From: Hydrogenophaga sp.
GTDB taxonomy: Bacteria; Pseudomonadota; Gammaproteobacteria; Burkholderiales; Burkholderiaceae_C
Assembly (NCBI GenBank): GCA_018993155.1
Contig: JAGKSX010000057.1
Coordinates: 1-47,905, forward strand
Reading direction: 5' to 3'
Length of the DNA stretch: 47,905 nucleotides
Shown here piece by piece: positions 15,810 through 24,212 of this stretch. The translations under genes and the position numbers were made by a program. Within the stretch, counting starts at the first letter, position 1, and the number at the start of each line of letters is the position of its first letter. The notes below the pieces were generated by a model, which was given only the letters and a program-made list of their open reading frames with translations, was not told where the DNA came from and searched no databases.

Positions 15810-17917
15810 ACAGCGCCGTCCGTTTCGACGACCTCGCGGGGCTGACGCAGCCGCGCTCGGTGATGGTCGTGGGTGCCTCCACCAGCCCCGGCACGCTGGG
15901 GCACACCACCGTGCTCAACCTGCTGGAGCACTCGGATTTCAGCGGTGAGGTCCACCTCGTCAACCCCAAGGGCGGCGAGCTGATGGGCAAGCCGCTGCAC
16001 CGCAGCGTCGACGAGGTGCCGGCCCAGGGCATCGACGTGGCCCTGCTGCTGGTGCCCGCCGAATCGGCCATCGCCACGCTGAGCGCCTGCGCCGCCCGGG
16101 GCGTGCGCTACGCCATCGTGTTCACCGGTGGTTTTGCCGAACTGGGCGAGGCGGGCCGCTCGGTCGAGGCCGAGATGCGGGCTCTGGCCGAGCGCACCGG
16201 CATGCGCATCTACGGCCCCAACTGCGCGGGCATGACCCTGCTGGCGCCCCGCCTGGGTTTGACCTTCTCGACCGAATTCCGCAACGACGGCCGCAGCGGC
16301 GCGCTCTCGCGCATCGGCCTGGTGACGCAGGGCGGCGGCCTGGGCCGCTCGCTGATGCAGGGCGACGAGCGCGGCGTGCGCTTCTCGCGCTGGTTCTCCA
16401 CCGGCAACGAGGTCGATCTGGACAGCGCCGACTTCATCCACTGGCTGGCGAACGACCCCGGCACCGACCTGATCTGCACCGTGATGGAAGGCATCAAGGA
16501 CGGCACGCGCTTCGTGGCCGCGGCCCAGGCCGCGCGCCGCGCCGGCAAGCCGCTGATCGCCCTGAAGATCGGCCGCTCGGACTTCGGCAAGAAAGCCGCC
16601 CAATCGCACACCGCCTCGCTGGCCGGTGAAGACGTGGTCAACGACGCGGTGTTCTCGCAGCACGGCGTGATCCGCGTCGAGGACCTGGACGAGCTGCTCG
16701 ACGTGGCCAGCCTGATCTCGCGCGTGGGCGTGCGCAACCTGCAGCGGGTCTGCGTGTACTCGTCGTCGGGCGGTGCCGGCGTGCTGTCGGCCGACAAGGT
16801 GGGCGAAGCGGGCCTGGCCATGGCCACGCTGGGCGAGGCCACCGTGGCCGAGATGGCGAAGCACGCGCCCTCCTACGCCGCGCTGACCAACCCGGTGGAC
16901 CTGACCACCAAGGCCCTGGTCGACCCCGAACTGGCGCGGCGCTGCCTCACGCCCTTGTTCGCCGACCCCGGCGTGGACGTGGTGCTGTACCCCATCACCT
17001 CCAACTACGCGGCCAGCACCGAAGGCCTGGTGCGCAACATGCTGGAAGTGGCCCGCACCGGCAGCAAGGCCTTCGTGCCGGTCTGGATGAGCAGCCGGCG
17101 CGGCCCGGCGCACGAGCTGCTGGTGAGAGAAGGTTTCGCGCCGATCTACAGCCTGCGCAACGCCACGCTGGCCCTGCAGCGCTGCAGCGGGTACGCGCAG
17201 CAGCTCGGCACCGCCAACGAACCCGAGGCCGCGGTGGTCGGCGGGCCCTCCTCGACCGTGGCGCTGCCCTGCAGCGAGACCCAGGCCAAGGCCCTGCTCG
17301 CGCAACACGGCGTGCGCTCGCCTCAGGAGGCGCAGGCCACCACCGCCGATGAAGCCGCCGCGCAGGCGTGCCGCATCGGGTTTCCGGTGGCGCTCAAGCT
17401 GGTGGCCGACGGCGTGCTGCACAAGAGCGAGATCGGCGGCGTGGCCCTGCACCTGCGCGACGCAGAACAGGTGCGGGAGGCCTTCGATCGCATCCTCGCC
17501 AACGCACGCCGGCACCTGGTGCCGCCACAGGCCATCCGCGGCGTGCTGGTGTCGGAGATGGTGACGAACGGCGTGGAAATGCTGGTCGGCATCCACCGCG
17601 ATGCGGTCTTCGGCCCGGTGCTCAGCGTGGGCGCGGGCGGCGTGTGGGTGGAGGTCGAGGCCGATGTGGCGCGCTGCCACCTGCCTGCGGGCCGCGCCGT
17701 GCTCGAACGCGCGCTCGACAAGACGCGCATCGCCAAACGGCTCGCCAGCCACCGCGGCCTGCCCGCGCGCGACCGCGCCGCGCTGCTGGACGCCATGCAG
17801 CGCATGGCCGCGCTGTTCCTGGGCCTGGGCGAGCGTGTGCAATCCCTGGAAGTGAATCCGCTGGTCGTGCTCGACGACGGTCAGGGCGTGGTCGCCCTCG
17901 ATGCCGTGATCGAGTGA
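15806..17917 (+). CDS. ADP-forming acyl-CoA synthetase (acetate-CoA ligase family, fused alpha-beta)
   Basis: 703 residues; ATG 15806 overlaps the hydratase stop (ATGA), and an in-frame start at 15770 lies inside that gene. Domain order is CoA-binding Rossmann (about 1-130, VMVVGASTSPGTLG), succinyl-CoA-synthetase-like domains (about 150-450) and C-terminal ATP-grasp (about 489-700, ending EVNPLVV). The phosphohistidine is probably His268 in SHTASLAG, the site used for phosphoryl transfer from ATP. The enzyme makes a CoA thioester from a free acid with release of ADP and phosphate, reversibly. It probably activates the acid made by the upstream alcohol and aldehyde dehydrogenases. Related family members include protein acetyltransferases, but no GNAT domain is attached here. 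Confidence 0.92.
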   Translation: MNSAVRFDDLAGLTQPRSVMVVGASTSPGTLGHTTVLNLLEHSDFSGEVHLVNPKGGELMGKPLHRSVDEVPAQGIDVALLLVPAESAIATLSACAARGVRYAIVFTGGFAELGEAGRSVEAEMRALAERTGMRIYGPNCAGMTLLAPRLGLTFSTEFRNDGRSGALSRIGLVTQGGGLGRSLMQGDERGVRFSRWFSTGNEVDLDSADFIHWLANDPGTDLICTVMEGIKDGTRFVAAAQAARRAGKPLIALKIGRSDFGKKAAQSHTASLAGEDVVNDAVFSQHGVIRVEDLDELLDVASLISRVGVRNLQRVCVYSSSGGAGVLSADKVGEAGLAMATLGEATVAEMAKHAPSYAALTNPVDLTTKALVDPELARRCLTPLFADPGVDVVLYPITSNYAASTEGLVRNMLEVARTGSKAFVPVWMSSRRGPAHELLVREGFAPIYSLRNATLALQRCSGYAQQLGTANEPEAAVVGGPSSTVALPCSETQAKALLAQHGVRSPQEAQATTADEAAAQACRIGFPVALKLVADGVLHKSEIGGVALHLRDAEQVREAFDRILANARRHLVPPQAIRGVLVSEMVTNGVEMLVGIHRDAVFGPVLSVGAGGVWVEVEADVARCHLPAGRAVLERALDKTRIAKRLASHRGLPARDRAALLDAMQRMAALFLGLGERVQSLEVNPLVVLDDGQGVVALDAVIE

Positions 17918-17959
17918 CGCACCGGCCCACCTGATACCTCAAGCAAAGGAAACATCACC

Positions 17960-18715
17960 ATGTTCGACAGCCAGATCGGCGGGGGCGACGCCCATTCCAT
18001 CCTGGTGCGGGGCCATGACCTCGTCAACGACCTGTTCAACCGCGACTTCATCGACGTGCTGGCGCTGGAGCTGCTGGGCGAGTTCCCCAGCCCGCCGCTC
18101 AAGCGCATGCTCAACCTGTTCCTGGTCAGCGCCACCGACCACGGCCTCACGCCCAGCGCGCTGTCCTCGCGCCTCACGCTGCACGGCGCCCCCGAGGCCA
18201 TGCAGGGCGCGCTGGCCGCCGGCCTGCTCGGTGCCGGCAGCCGCTTCCTCGGCGTCATCGAGTACAGCGCGCGCTTCCTGCGCGACGCGCTGCCCCCGAA
18301 GGACAGCTACACCGACGAGGAACTGCGCGCGTGCGCCGAGGAATGCGTGCGGGCCAACAAAGCGGCCAAGCGCAAGATCCCGGGCGTGGGGCACCCCATC
18401 CATGTGGACGGCGACCCCCGCTGCGAGCGGATGTTCGAGATCGCCCGCGAGTGCGGCTACTACGGCGTGTACTCGCGCTTCGCGGTGGAACTCGCGGCGG
18501 CGGCGGCGCGCCAGTCCGGCCGCAAGATCCCGCTCAACGCCACTGGCGCCAAGGGCGCCATCGTGCTCGACATGGGCCTCACGCCCGAACTGGGCAAGGC
18601 GCTCACCATGATCGGGCGCACCGTCGGCCTGATGGCCCACATCATCGAAGAGCAGAAGAACCCCATCGCGCAAAAGGTGTGGGACATGGCCTCGGGCCAC
18701 GCCGCGCACGGATAG
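17960..18715 (+). CDS. Citryl-CoA-lyase-like protein (citrate synthase superfamily) with altered triad
   Basis: 251 residues, the size of a stand-alone citryl-CoA lyase and of the C-terminal module of ATP-citrate lyase. Recalled family motifs align well: SATDHG (His61) with the first catalytic His, GLLGAGSRFLG with the glycine-rich turn, GVGHPIH (His145) with GIGHRIK, and MIGRTVGLMAHIIEE at the C-terminus. However, the third catalytic residue, Asp in LNVDG of known lyases, is Thr195 here (LNATG). The expected reaction is retro-Claisen cleavage of a 3-hydroxyacyl-CoA to acetyl-CoA plus a keto compound, but the missing Asp makes the chemistry uncertain. It is the last gene of the operon, 42 bases after the synthetase and just before a strong hairpin. 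Confidence 0.8.
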   Translation: MFDSQIGGGDAHSILVRGHDLVNDLFNRDFIDVLALELLGEFPSPPLKRMLNLFLVSATDHGLTPSALSSRLTLHGAPEAMQGALAAGLLGAGSRFLGVIEYSARFLRDALPPKDSYTDEELRACAEECVRANKAAKRKIPGVGHPIHVDGDPRCERMFEIARECGYYGVYSRFAVELAAAAARQSGRKIPLNATGAKGAIVLDMGLTPELGKALTMIGRTVGLMAHIIEEQKNPIAQKVWDMASGHAAHG

Positions 18716-18726
18716 GGCGCAAAGAA

Positions 18727-18750
18727 GGCGGCCCGCCGTCGCGGGCCGCC
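18727..18750. terminator. Bidirectional intrinsic terminator between convergent genes
   Basis: GGCGGCCCGC (18727-18736) and GCGGGCCGCC (18741-18750) form a perfect 10-bp GC stem with a CGTC loop, 11 bases after the lyase-like gene. On the minus strand it is followed by TTCTTT, a usable U-tract for the convergent chemoreceptor gene. On the plus strand there is no T-run. Confidence 0.6.
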
Positions 18751-18754
18751 GGGG

Positions 18755-20746
18755 TCAGCCGTGGGAGGAGGTCCCGAGCTGGAACACCGAGACCGTCTTC
18801 ACCAGCTCGTCCGCCTGCTGTCGCAGGCTGCTGGCAGCGGCGGACATTTCTTCCACCAGCGCGGCGTTCTGCTGCGTGGACTGGTCCAGCTGCACCACCG
18901 CTTCGCCAACCTGGCTCACGCCCGCGCTCTGTTCGCCGCTGGCGGTGCTGATGTCCGACATGAGGCGCGAGACCTTCTGGATCGAGGCGATCAGCTCCTG
19001 CATGGTCTGGCCGGCCTCGTTCACGAGCACTGTGCCGTTGCCCACGCTCTCCACGCTGGTGCCGATCAAGGCCTTGATCTCGCGCGCGGCCTGCGCCGAG
19101 CGCGTGGCCAGGCTGCGCACCTCACCGGCCACGACCGCGAACCCCCGGCCCTGTTCTCCCGCGCGCGCCGCCTCGACGGCCGCATTGAGCGCCAGGATGT
19201 TGGTCTGGAAGGCGATGCCGTCGATGACGCCGATGATGTCGGCGATCTTGCGCGAACCGGCGTCGATGTCCTGCATGGTGTCCACCACACGCTGCACGGC
19301 CGCGCCGCCCTGCTCGGCCAGCGAGGTGGCCGAACGCGCCAGCTGGTCGGCCTCGCGCGCATGGCCCGAGTTCTGGCCGACGGCGGTGCCCAGCTGCTCC
19401 ATGGACGCGGCGGTTTCCTCCAGCGCGCTGGCCTGGTTCTCGGTGCGGCTGGAGAGGTCCTGGTTGCCCTGGGAAATCTCCGCGCTGGCCGTGGCAACGG
19501 CCTCGGCGCCACGCCGCACGCGGCCGACCACGCTGGCCAGGTCCTTCTGCATGATCGCCAGCTGGGCCATCAGGCTGTGGGTGTCGCCGGTGCGCACGGG
19601 CACCGGCTGGCCCAGGTCGCCCCGGGCCACACGGGCGCTCACGGCCACCGCTTCGGCCGGCTCACCGCCCAGCGGGCGCAGCACGAGCCGCTGCAGGGCC
19701 CAGAGCAGGCCGAGCGACACCAGCACGATCGACACCGCGCCCAGAAGCGCGGCGGTGACGTTGAGCTGGCGCACCTCGGCGAGGATGCGGTCCTGAGGCA
19801 CGGTGGCTGCGAAGGCCCACGACGAGTGGTCCTTGCCCACGCGGATCGGCACGTAGACACTGGTCACCTCGGTGTTCAGTCCCTCGTGCAGGTAGCGCAC
19901 GCGCTGCGGCCGGTTCTCGCCCAGCGCGGTGCGCATGGCCTCCAGCTCGGCCGGCTTGGTCAGTGCCTGCCCCACATGGGCGGGGTCGCGGTCGCCGACA
20001 TACAGGGCGCCGTTGGACAGCAGGCTGGCATAACCCGTGTCGTAGATGCGGATCGCCTGGACCTTCTCCTGCAGGCTGGACAGCGGCAGGTCGATGCCCG
20101 CCACGCCCACGAACTGGCCGTTGACCACGATGGGCACCGAGGTGGTCGTGATCATGACTTCCTTGCCCGCGACCGTGTACTTGTAGGGCTCGATCAGCGT
20201 TTCCTTGCCGGTGCGCTTGGCCAGTTGGTAGTAGTCGCCCGGGCCGGGCTTGTCGTAGTCCACCAGCGGCTCCACCATCGGCGAACCCGAACCCCGGTTC
20301 CAGTAGGGGATGTAGCGGCCCGTGGCGTCGTGGCCCGGCTTGTCCACGTACTCGGCATCGCGGCCGTCGAACGCGTTGGGCTCCCAGGCCACCCAGACCC
20401 CGAGGAACTGGGGCGAACCCTCCAGCACGTTGCGGATCAGCGCATCGGCCTCGATGCGGTCGGCCTGCCCGGTGGCCTTCAGGCCACCGAGCGCCTGGGC
20501 CAGGGTGCGCGCCGCCGTCATGGTGGCGTTGAGCTCGGACTCCACCTGCGCCGCATTGCGGCTCGCCAGCTCCTCGGCGTACAGGAGCGCGGTGCTTTCC
20601 TGCAGCTGGCCGGCCTGGCGGGTCAGCGAGATCACGGTGACGGCAAATCCGACCAGCACCACTCCGATGACCAGCAGCAGCAGCTTGGTGCGCAGGCTCA
20701 TGGTGGCAAGAGGGGAACCCGTGGAAAGGGAATGGGGATGAGACAC
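18755..20746 (-). CDS. Methyl-accepting chemotaxis protein with Cache sensor domain
   Basis: 663 residues from a GTG at 20746 preceded by AAGAAG; an ATG at 20701 (MSLRTKLLLL) is a plausible shorter start without a clear ribosome-binding site. The first membrane helix is about residues 19-41. A double-Cache periplasmic sensor follows (YIPYWNRGSG, then PYKYTVAGKEVMITTT), a second helix lies about 329-352, then HAMP and the cytoplasmic signalling domain. The hairpin tip around 520-545 carries the invariant EAARAGEQGRGFAVVAGEVR. There is no C-terminal CheR-tethering pentapeptide. It should bind a small periplasmic ligand, often an amino acid or carboxylate, and signal to CheA. Confidence 0.95.
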   Translation of the reverse strand: MSHPHSLSTGSPLATMSLRTKLLLLVIGVVLVGFAVTVISLTRQAGQLQESTALLYAEELASRNAAQVESELNATMTAARTLAQALGGLKATGQADRIEADALIRNVLEGSPQFLGVWVAWEPNAFDGRDAEYVDKPGHDATGRYIPYWNRGSGSPMVEPLVDYDKPGPGDYYQLAKRTGKETLIEPYKYTVAGKEVMITTTSVPIVVNGQFVGVAGIDLPLSSLQEKVQAIRIYDTGYASLLSNGALYVGDRDPAHVGQALTKPAELEAMRTALGENRPQRVRYLHEGLNTEVTSVYVPIRVGKDHSSWAFAATVPQDRILAEVRQLNVTAALLGAVSIVLVSLGLLWALQRLVLRPLGGEPAEAVAVSARVARGDLGQPVPVRTGDTHSLMAQLAIMQKDLASVVGRVRRGAEAVATASAEISQGNQDLSSRTENQASALEETAASMEQLGTAVGQNSGHAREADQLARSATSLAEQGGAAVQRVVDTMQDIDAGSRKIADIIGVIDGIAFQTNILALNAAVEAARAGEQGRGFAVVAGEVRSLATRSAQAAREIKALIGTSVESVGNGTVLVNEAGQTMQELIASIQKVSRLMSDISTASGEQSAGVSQVGEAVVQLDQSTQQNAALVEEMSAAASSLRQQADELVKTVSVFQLGTSSHG

Positions 20747-20782
20747 GCGGCTTCTTCTTTCTTCGTCCAGTGGAAGTGAATG

Positions 20783-20814
20783 CCTGGCGCTGCCCGAAGG
20801 CGGGCGAAGCCAGG
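20783..20814 (-). other. Hairpin in the chemoreceptor 5' leader
   Basis: CCTGGC (20783-20788) pairs with GCCAGG (20809-20814), and inside it GCCCG (20792-20796) pairs with CGGGC (20801-20805) around a 4-base loop. It lies 36-68 bases upstream of the chemoreceptor start, in its probable leader. The role is unknown; it could be a regulatory leader structure or a terminator-like block between divergent genes. Confidence 0.3.
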
Positions 20815-20995
20815 CGACCTGTCAGGACAGTGAATTTCCCACGCCGGCAAATCCGCAAGACCGCGAACAGACGGGGAAAGCCGGGGCAATTTCCCGACGC
20901 GGGGTCCGTGCGCCAACCCACACAGCCCCGCCGCCGTCGCAGCGTAGACTGGGGGCCGCCGCCGCCCATCCTCCCATCCCCTGGAGCGCACTTCA

Positions 20996-22885
20996 GTGAC
21001 AGACCCCGACACGCGCGAACCGTCCACCGCCGACCGCTTCCAGTTGCTGGTGGAGGCCGTCCAGGACTACGGCATCTTCATGCTCGACCCGGCGGGCCGC
21101 GTGATGTCGTGGAACGCGGGAGCCGAACGCATCAAGGGCTACCGTGCCGACGAGGTGATCGGCAAGCACTTCTCGATGTTCTACCCGGAGCCGGCGCGCG
21201 CCCGGCATTGGCCCGACCACGAGCTGCGGCAGGCCGCGGCGGTCGGCAAGTACGAGGAAGAAGGCTGGCGCGTCCGCAAGGACGGCACACCGTTCTGGGC
21301 CAACGTGGTCATCACCGCGATGCGCGATGCGCACGGCACGCTCACCGGCTTCGGCAAGGTCACGCGCGACCTCACCGAGCGGCGCGCCCACGAAGACGCC
21401 CTGCGGCAAAGTGAGGAGCGGTTCCGCCTGCTGATCGAGGGCGTGCGCGACTACGCCATCTACATGCTCGACCCCGACGGCATCATCCAGAGCTGGAACG
21501 GCGGGGCCGAAGAGATCAAGGGCTACGCGGCCAGCGAGGTGATCGGCAAGCACTACGGCATGTTCTTCCGGCAGGAGGACGTCCAGGCGGGCCGCCCCGT
21601 GCAGGAGCTCAGGGACGCCCTGGCCCACGGCCGGACCGAAGACGAAGGCTGGCGCGTGCGCAAGGACGGCTCGACCTTCTGGGCCAACATCATCGTCACG
21701 CCCATCCACGGCGCGGACGGTTCCCTGCTGGGCTTCGCCAAGGTCACGCGCGACATGAGCGAGCGCAGCAGGCTGCGCGAGCTGGAGCATTCCCTGAAAC
21801 GCATGAACGAGTTCCTCGCCATGCTGGCCCACGAGCTGCGCAACCCGCTCGCGCCCATCCGCAACGCGGTGTCGATCCTGCAGCTGGAAGCCTCGCCCAG
21901 CCCCACGCTGCGCACCAGCCGCGACATGATCGACCGGCAGTTGACCCACCTCACGCGGCTGATCGACGACCTGCTGGACGCCGGGCGCTTGACCGGCGGC
22001 AAGATCCGCATCAAGCCCGAGCGCGTGTCCTTCAACCACGTGGTGGCCCGGGCCATCGATGTGGCGCGGCCTTCGATGGACGCGCGGGGCCAGGCCTTCG
22101 ACGTCGACATCCCCGCCGCCAACCTCTGGGTCAACGCCGATGAAATCCGCCTCGCCCAGGTGCTGCAGAACCTGCTGGGCAACGCCTCCAAGTTCACGCC
22201 CATCGGCGGCACCATCAAGCTGAGCGCGCGCGTGAACGGTACCCGACTGCGGGTGGAGGTGGCCGACAACGGCGAGGGCATCTCGGCCACGGCCATCCAC
22301 GATATCTTCGCCCTGTTCTCCCAGGGCGACGGCGTCGCCGCGTCGCGGCAGTCCGGCCTGGGCATCGGGCTGGCGCTGGCGCGCTCCATCGTGGAGATGC
22401 ACGGGGGCACGATCGCCGCGACCAGCCCCGGGCCGGGCCAGGGCAGCGTCTTTCATTTCGAGTTGCCCGGCGCGTCCATGGACGCGCAGGCCAGCCAGCA
22501 GGAAACGCCCTGGCTCCTGGTGGTGGACGACAACCGCGACTCGGCCGACAGCCTCGCAGACCTCCTGCGCATGCTGGGCTGTCGCGTGCGCACCGCCTAC
22601 GACGGCAAGGCCGCGCTCGAAGCCGCCCGGCAGGACGGCCCCCGCATGGCGTTTCTCGACATCGGCATGCCCGGCAAGAACGGCGCGCAGGTCCTGCAGG
22701 AACTGCGTGCCCTGCCCGGTGGCGACACCCTCTTCGCCGCCGCCGTCACGGGGTACGGCGCCGAAGACGAGAAAGCCGGCCGTGCCGATTTCGCCGGCTT
22801 TGACGCGCGCCTGCAGAAGCCGGTGGGGCTGTCCGATCTGAGAGAATTGTTGACACGCGCCCACCTGGGGAGCCACCTGCCATGA
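20996..22885 (+). CDS. Hybrid sensor histidine kinase, PAS-PAS-HisKA-HATPase-REC
   Basis: 629 residues, soluble. The start is GTG 20996, chosen for GGAG at 20983. Two PAS domains (about 12-125 and 140-255) are strikingly alike: each contains a MLDP, SWN.GAE.IKGY and EVIGKH series and a GWRVRKDG stretch, so they look like an internal duplication. The kinase core has phospho-acceptor His279 in HELRNPL, and N, G1 (ADNGEGIS) and G2 (GLGIGLAL) boxes. A C-terminal receiver has phospho-acceptor Asp555 in FLDIGMPG. There is no output domain, so it probably feeds a phosphorelay. Its stop overlaps the start of the hydrolase gene (ATGA). Confidence 0.95.
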   Translation: MTDPDTREPSTADRFQLLVEAVQDYGIFMLDPAGRVMSWNAGAERIKGYRADEVIGKHFSMFYPEPARARHWPDHELRQAAAVGKYEEEGWRVRKDGTPFWANVVITAMRDAHGTLTGFGKVTRDLTERRAHEDALRQSEERFRLLIEGVRDYAIYMLDPDGIIQSWNGGAEEIKGYAASEVIGKHYGMFFRQEDVQAGRPVQELRDALAHGRTEDEGWRVRKDGSTFWANIIVTPIHGADGSLLGFAKVTRDMSERSRLRELEHSLKRMNEFLAMLAHELRNPLAPIRNAVSILQLEASPSPTLRTSRDMIDRQLTHLTRLIDDLLDAGRLTGGKIRIKPERVSFNHVVARAIDVARPSMDARGQAFDVDIPAANLWVNADEIRLAQVLQNLLGNASKFTPIGGTIKLSARVNGTRLRVEVADNGEGISATAIHDIFALFSQGDGVAASRQSGLGIGLALARSIVEMHGGTIAATSPGPGQGSVFHFELPGASMDAQASQQETPWLLVVDDNRDSADSLADLLRMLGCRVRTAYDGKAALEAARQDGPRMAFLDIGMPGKNGAQVLQELRALPGGDTLFAAAVTGYGAEDEKAGRADFAGFDARLQKPVGLSDLRELLTRAHLGSHLP

Positions 22886-24192
22886 AATCCGCCCTGCTTC
22901 CGTTCGCGCTCGCGCTCGGCGTGGTCACCGCCACCGCCTTCGCCCAGACCCCGCCGCCGGACGCTGCGGCCAGCGACCCCGCCAAGCTGGGCTGGATGGT
23001 GGGCGCCCCGCCCCCACCGGAGCGGCAACTGCGCTTCGACGACGGGAGTTATTTCCAGTTTCCCGCGATGCGCTGGAGCGTGTCGAACTTCCGCCAGCTC
23101 ATGCCCACGGTGAACGTCTCGCGTGGCGTGGGCGCGCCCACGCCGCTGCCGCGCGCGCTGCGCCAGGACATCGACGCCGTGCGCTTCACCCCCCTGGGTG
23201 GCGCGGCCACCATGAGCTGGGCCGAATCGCTGGCCGCCAACTACACCGACGGCATCCTGGTGCTGCACCAGGGCCGCGTCGTCTACGAGCGCTACTTCGG
23301 GGTGCTGAACGCGCAGGGGCAGCACGGCGCCATGTCGGTGACCAAATCCGTCACCGGCACGCTGGGCGCGATGCTGGTGGCCGAAGGCCGGCTGGACGCG
23401 GACAAGCGGGTCGCGGACTACGTGCCCGAGCTGGCGCGATCGGCCTTCGGCAACGCCACCGTGCGGCAGGTGCTCGACATGACCACGGGGCTGAAGTACA
23501 GCGAAGACTACGCCGACCCCAACGCGGAAGTCTGGGCCTACTCACAGGCCGGCAACCCGCTGCCCAAGCCGAAGGACTACACCGGCCCGCGCAGCTACTA
23601 CGAGTACCTGCAGACGGTGCAACCCGAGGGCCGGCACGGCGCGGCCTTCGCCTACAAGACCGTCAACTCCGATGCCCTGGGTTGGGTCATCGCGCGCGTC
23701 ACCGGGCGCAACGTGGCCGAGCTGCTGTCCGAGCGCATCTGGAGCCGGCTGGGCGCGGAGCAAGACGCCTACCTGACCGTGGACGCCACCGGCACCCCCT
23801 TCGCCGGCGGCGGACTCAACACCGGCCTGCGCGACCTCGCGCGCTTTGGCGAGATGCTGCGCCAGAACGGCCGCTTCAACGGCCAGCAGATCATCCCCAA
23901 GGCCGTGGTGGACGACATCCGGCGCGGCGGCAGCCGCGAGGCCTTCGCCCAGGCCGGCTACAGCCTGCTGCCCGGCTGGAGCTACCGCAACATGTGGTGG
24001 GTCACCCACCAGCCCGACAGCGCCTTCATGGCGCGCGGCGTGCACGGCCAGCGCATCTACGTGAACCCGCAGGCCGGCGTGGTGATCGTGCGCTACGCCT
24101 CGCACCCGGTGGCGAGCAATGCCGCCAACGACCCGACCACGCTGCCCGCCTTCGACGCGGTGGCGCGACACCTCATGCGCCGGCCGCGCTGA
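22882..24192 (+). CDS. Secreted serine hydrolase, beta-lactamase/6-aminohexanoate-dimer-hydrolase (NylB)-like
   Basis: 436 residues with a signal peptide (MKSALLPFALALGVVTATAFAQ), so probably periplasmic. The class C beta-lactamase fold is shown by Ser152-x-x-Lys155 in SVTKSVTGTLG, Tyr258 in AYKTVNSDALG and a late HGQRIYVNPQAG segment replacing the usual KTG. The wording MSVTKSVTGTL and the RYFGVLNAQGQHG segment fit the NylB-like group, which hydrolyses amide or ester bonds, rather than true beta-lactamases. It is translationally coupled to the hybrid kinase upstream, an unusual pairing. The substrate is unknown. Confidence 0.88.
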   Translation: MKSALLPFALALGVVTATAFAQTPPPDAAASDPAKLGWMVGAPPPPERQLRFDDGSYFQFPAMRWSVSNFRQLMPTVNVSRGVGAPTPLPRALRQDIDAVRFTPLGGAATMSWAESLAANYTDGILVLHQGRVVYERYFGVLNAQGQHGAMSVTKSVTGTLGAMLVAEGRLDADKRVADYVPELARSAFGNATVRQVLDMTTGLKYSEDYADPNAEVWAYSQAGNPLPKPKDYTGPRSYYEYLQTVQPEGRHGAAFAYKTVNSDALGWVIARVTGRNVAELLSERIWSRLGAEQDAYLTVDATGTPFAGGGLNTGLRDLARFGEMLRQNGRFNGQQIIPKAVVDDIRRGGSREAFAQAGYSLLPGWSYRNMWWVTHQPDSAFMARGVHGQRIYVNPQAGVVIVRYASHPVASNAANDPTTLPAFDAVARHLMRRPR

Positions 24193-24212
24193 CGCCGGCC
24201 ACCCTCGCGAAC

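Noticed and set aside
22882-24192. A true beta-lactamase (antibiotic resistance)
   Set aside because: The SxxK and Tyr motifs are shared by NylB-like hydrolases and esterases; the KTG box is not present and the flanking sequence fits the NylB-like group.
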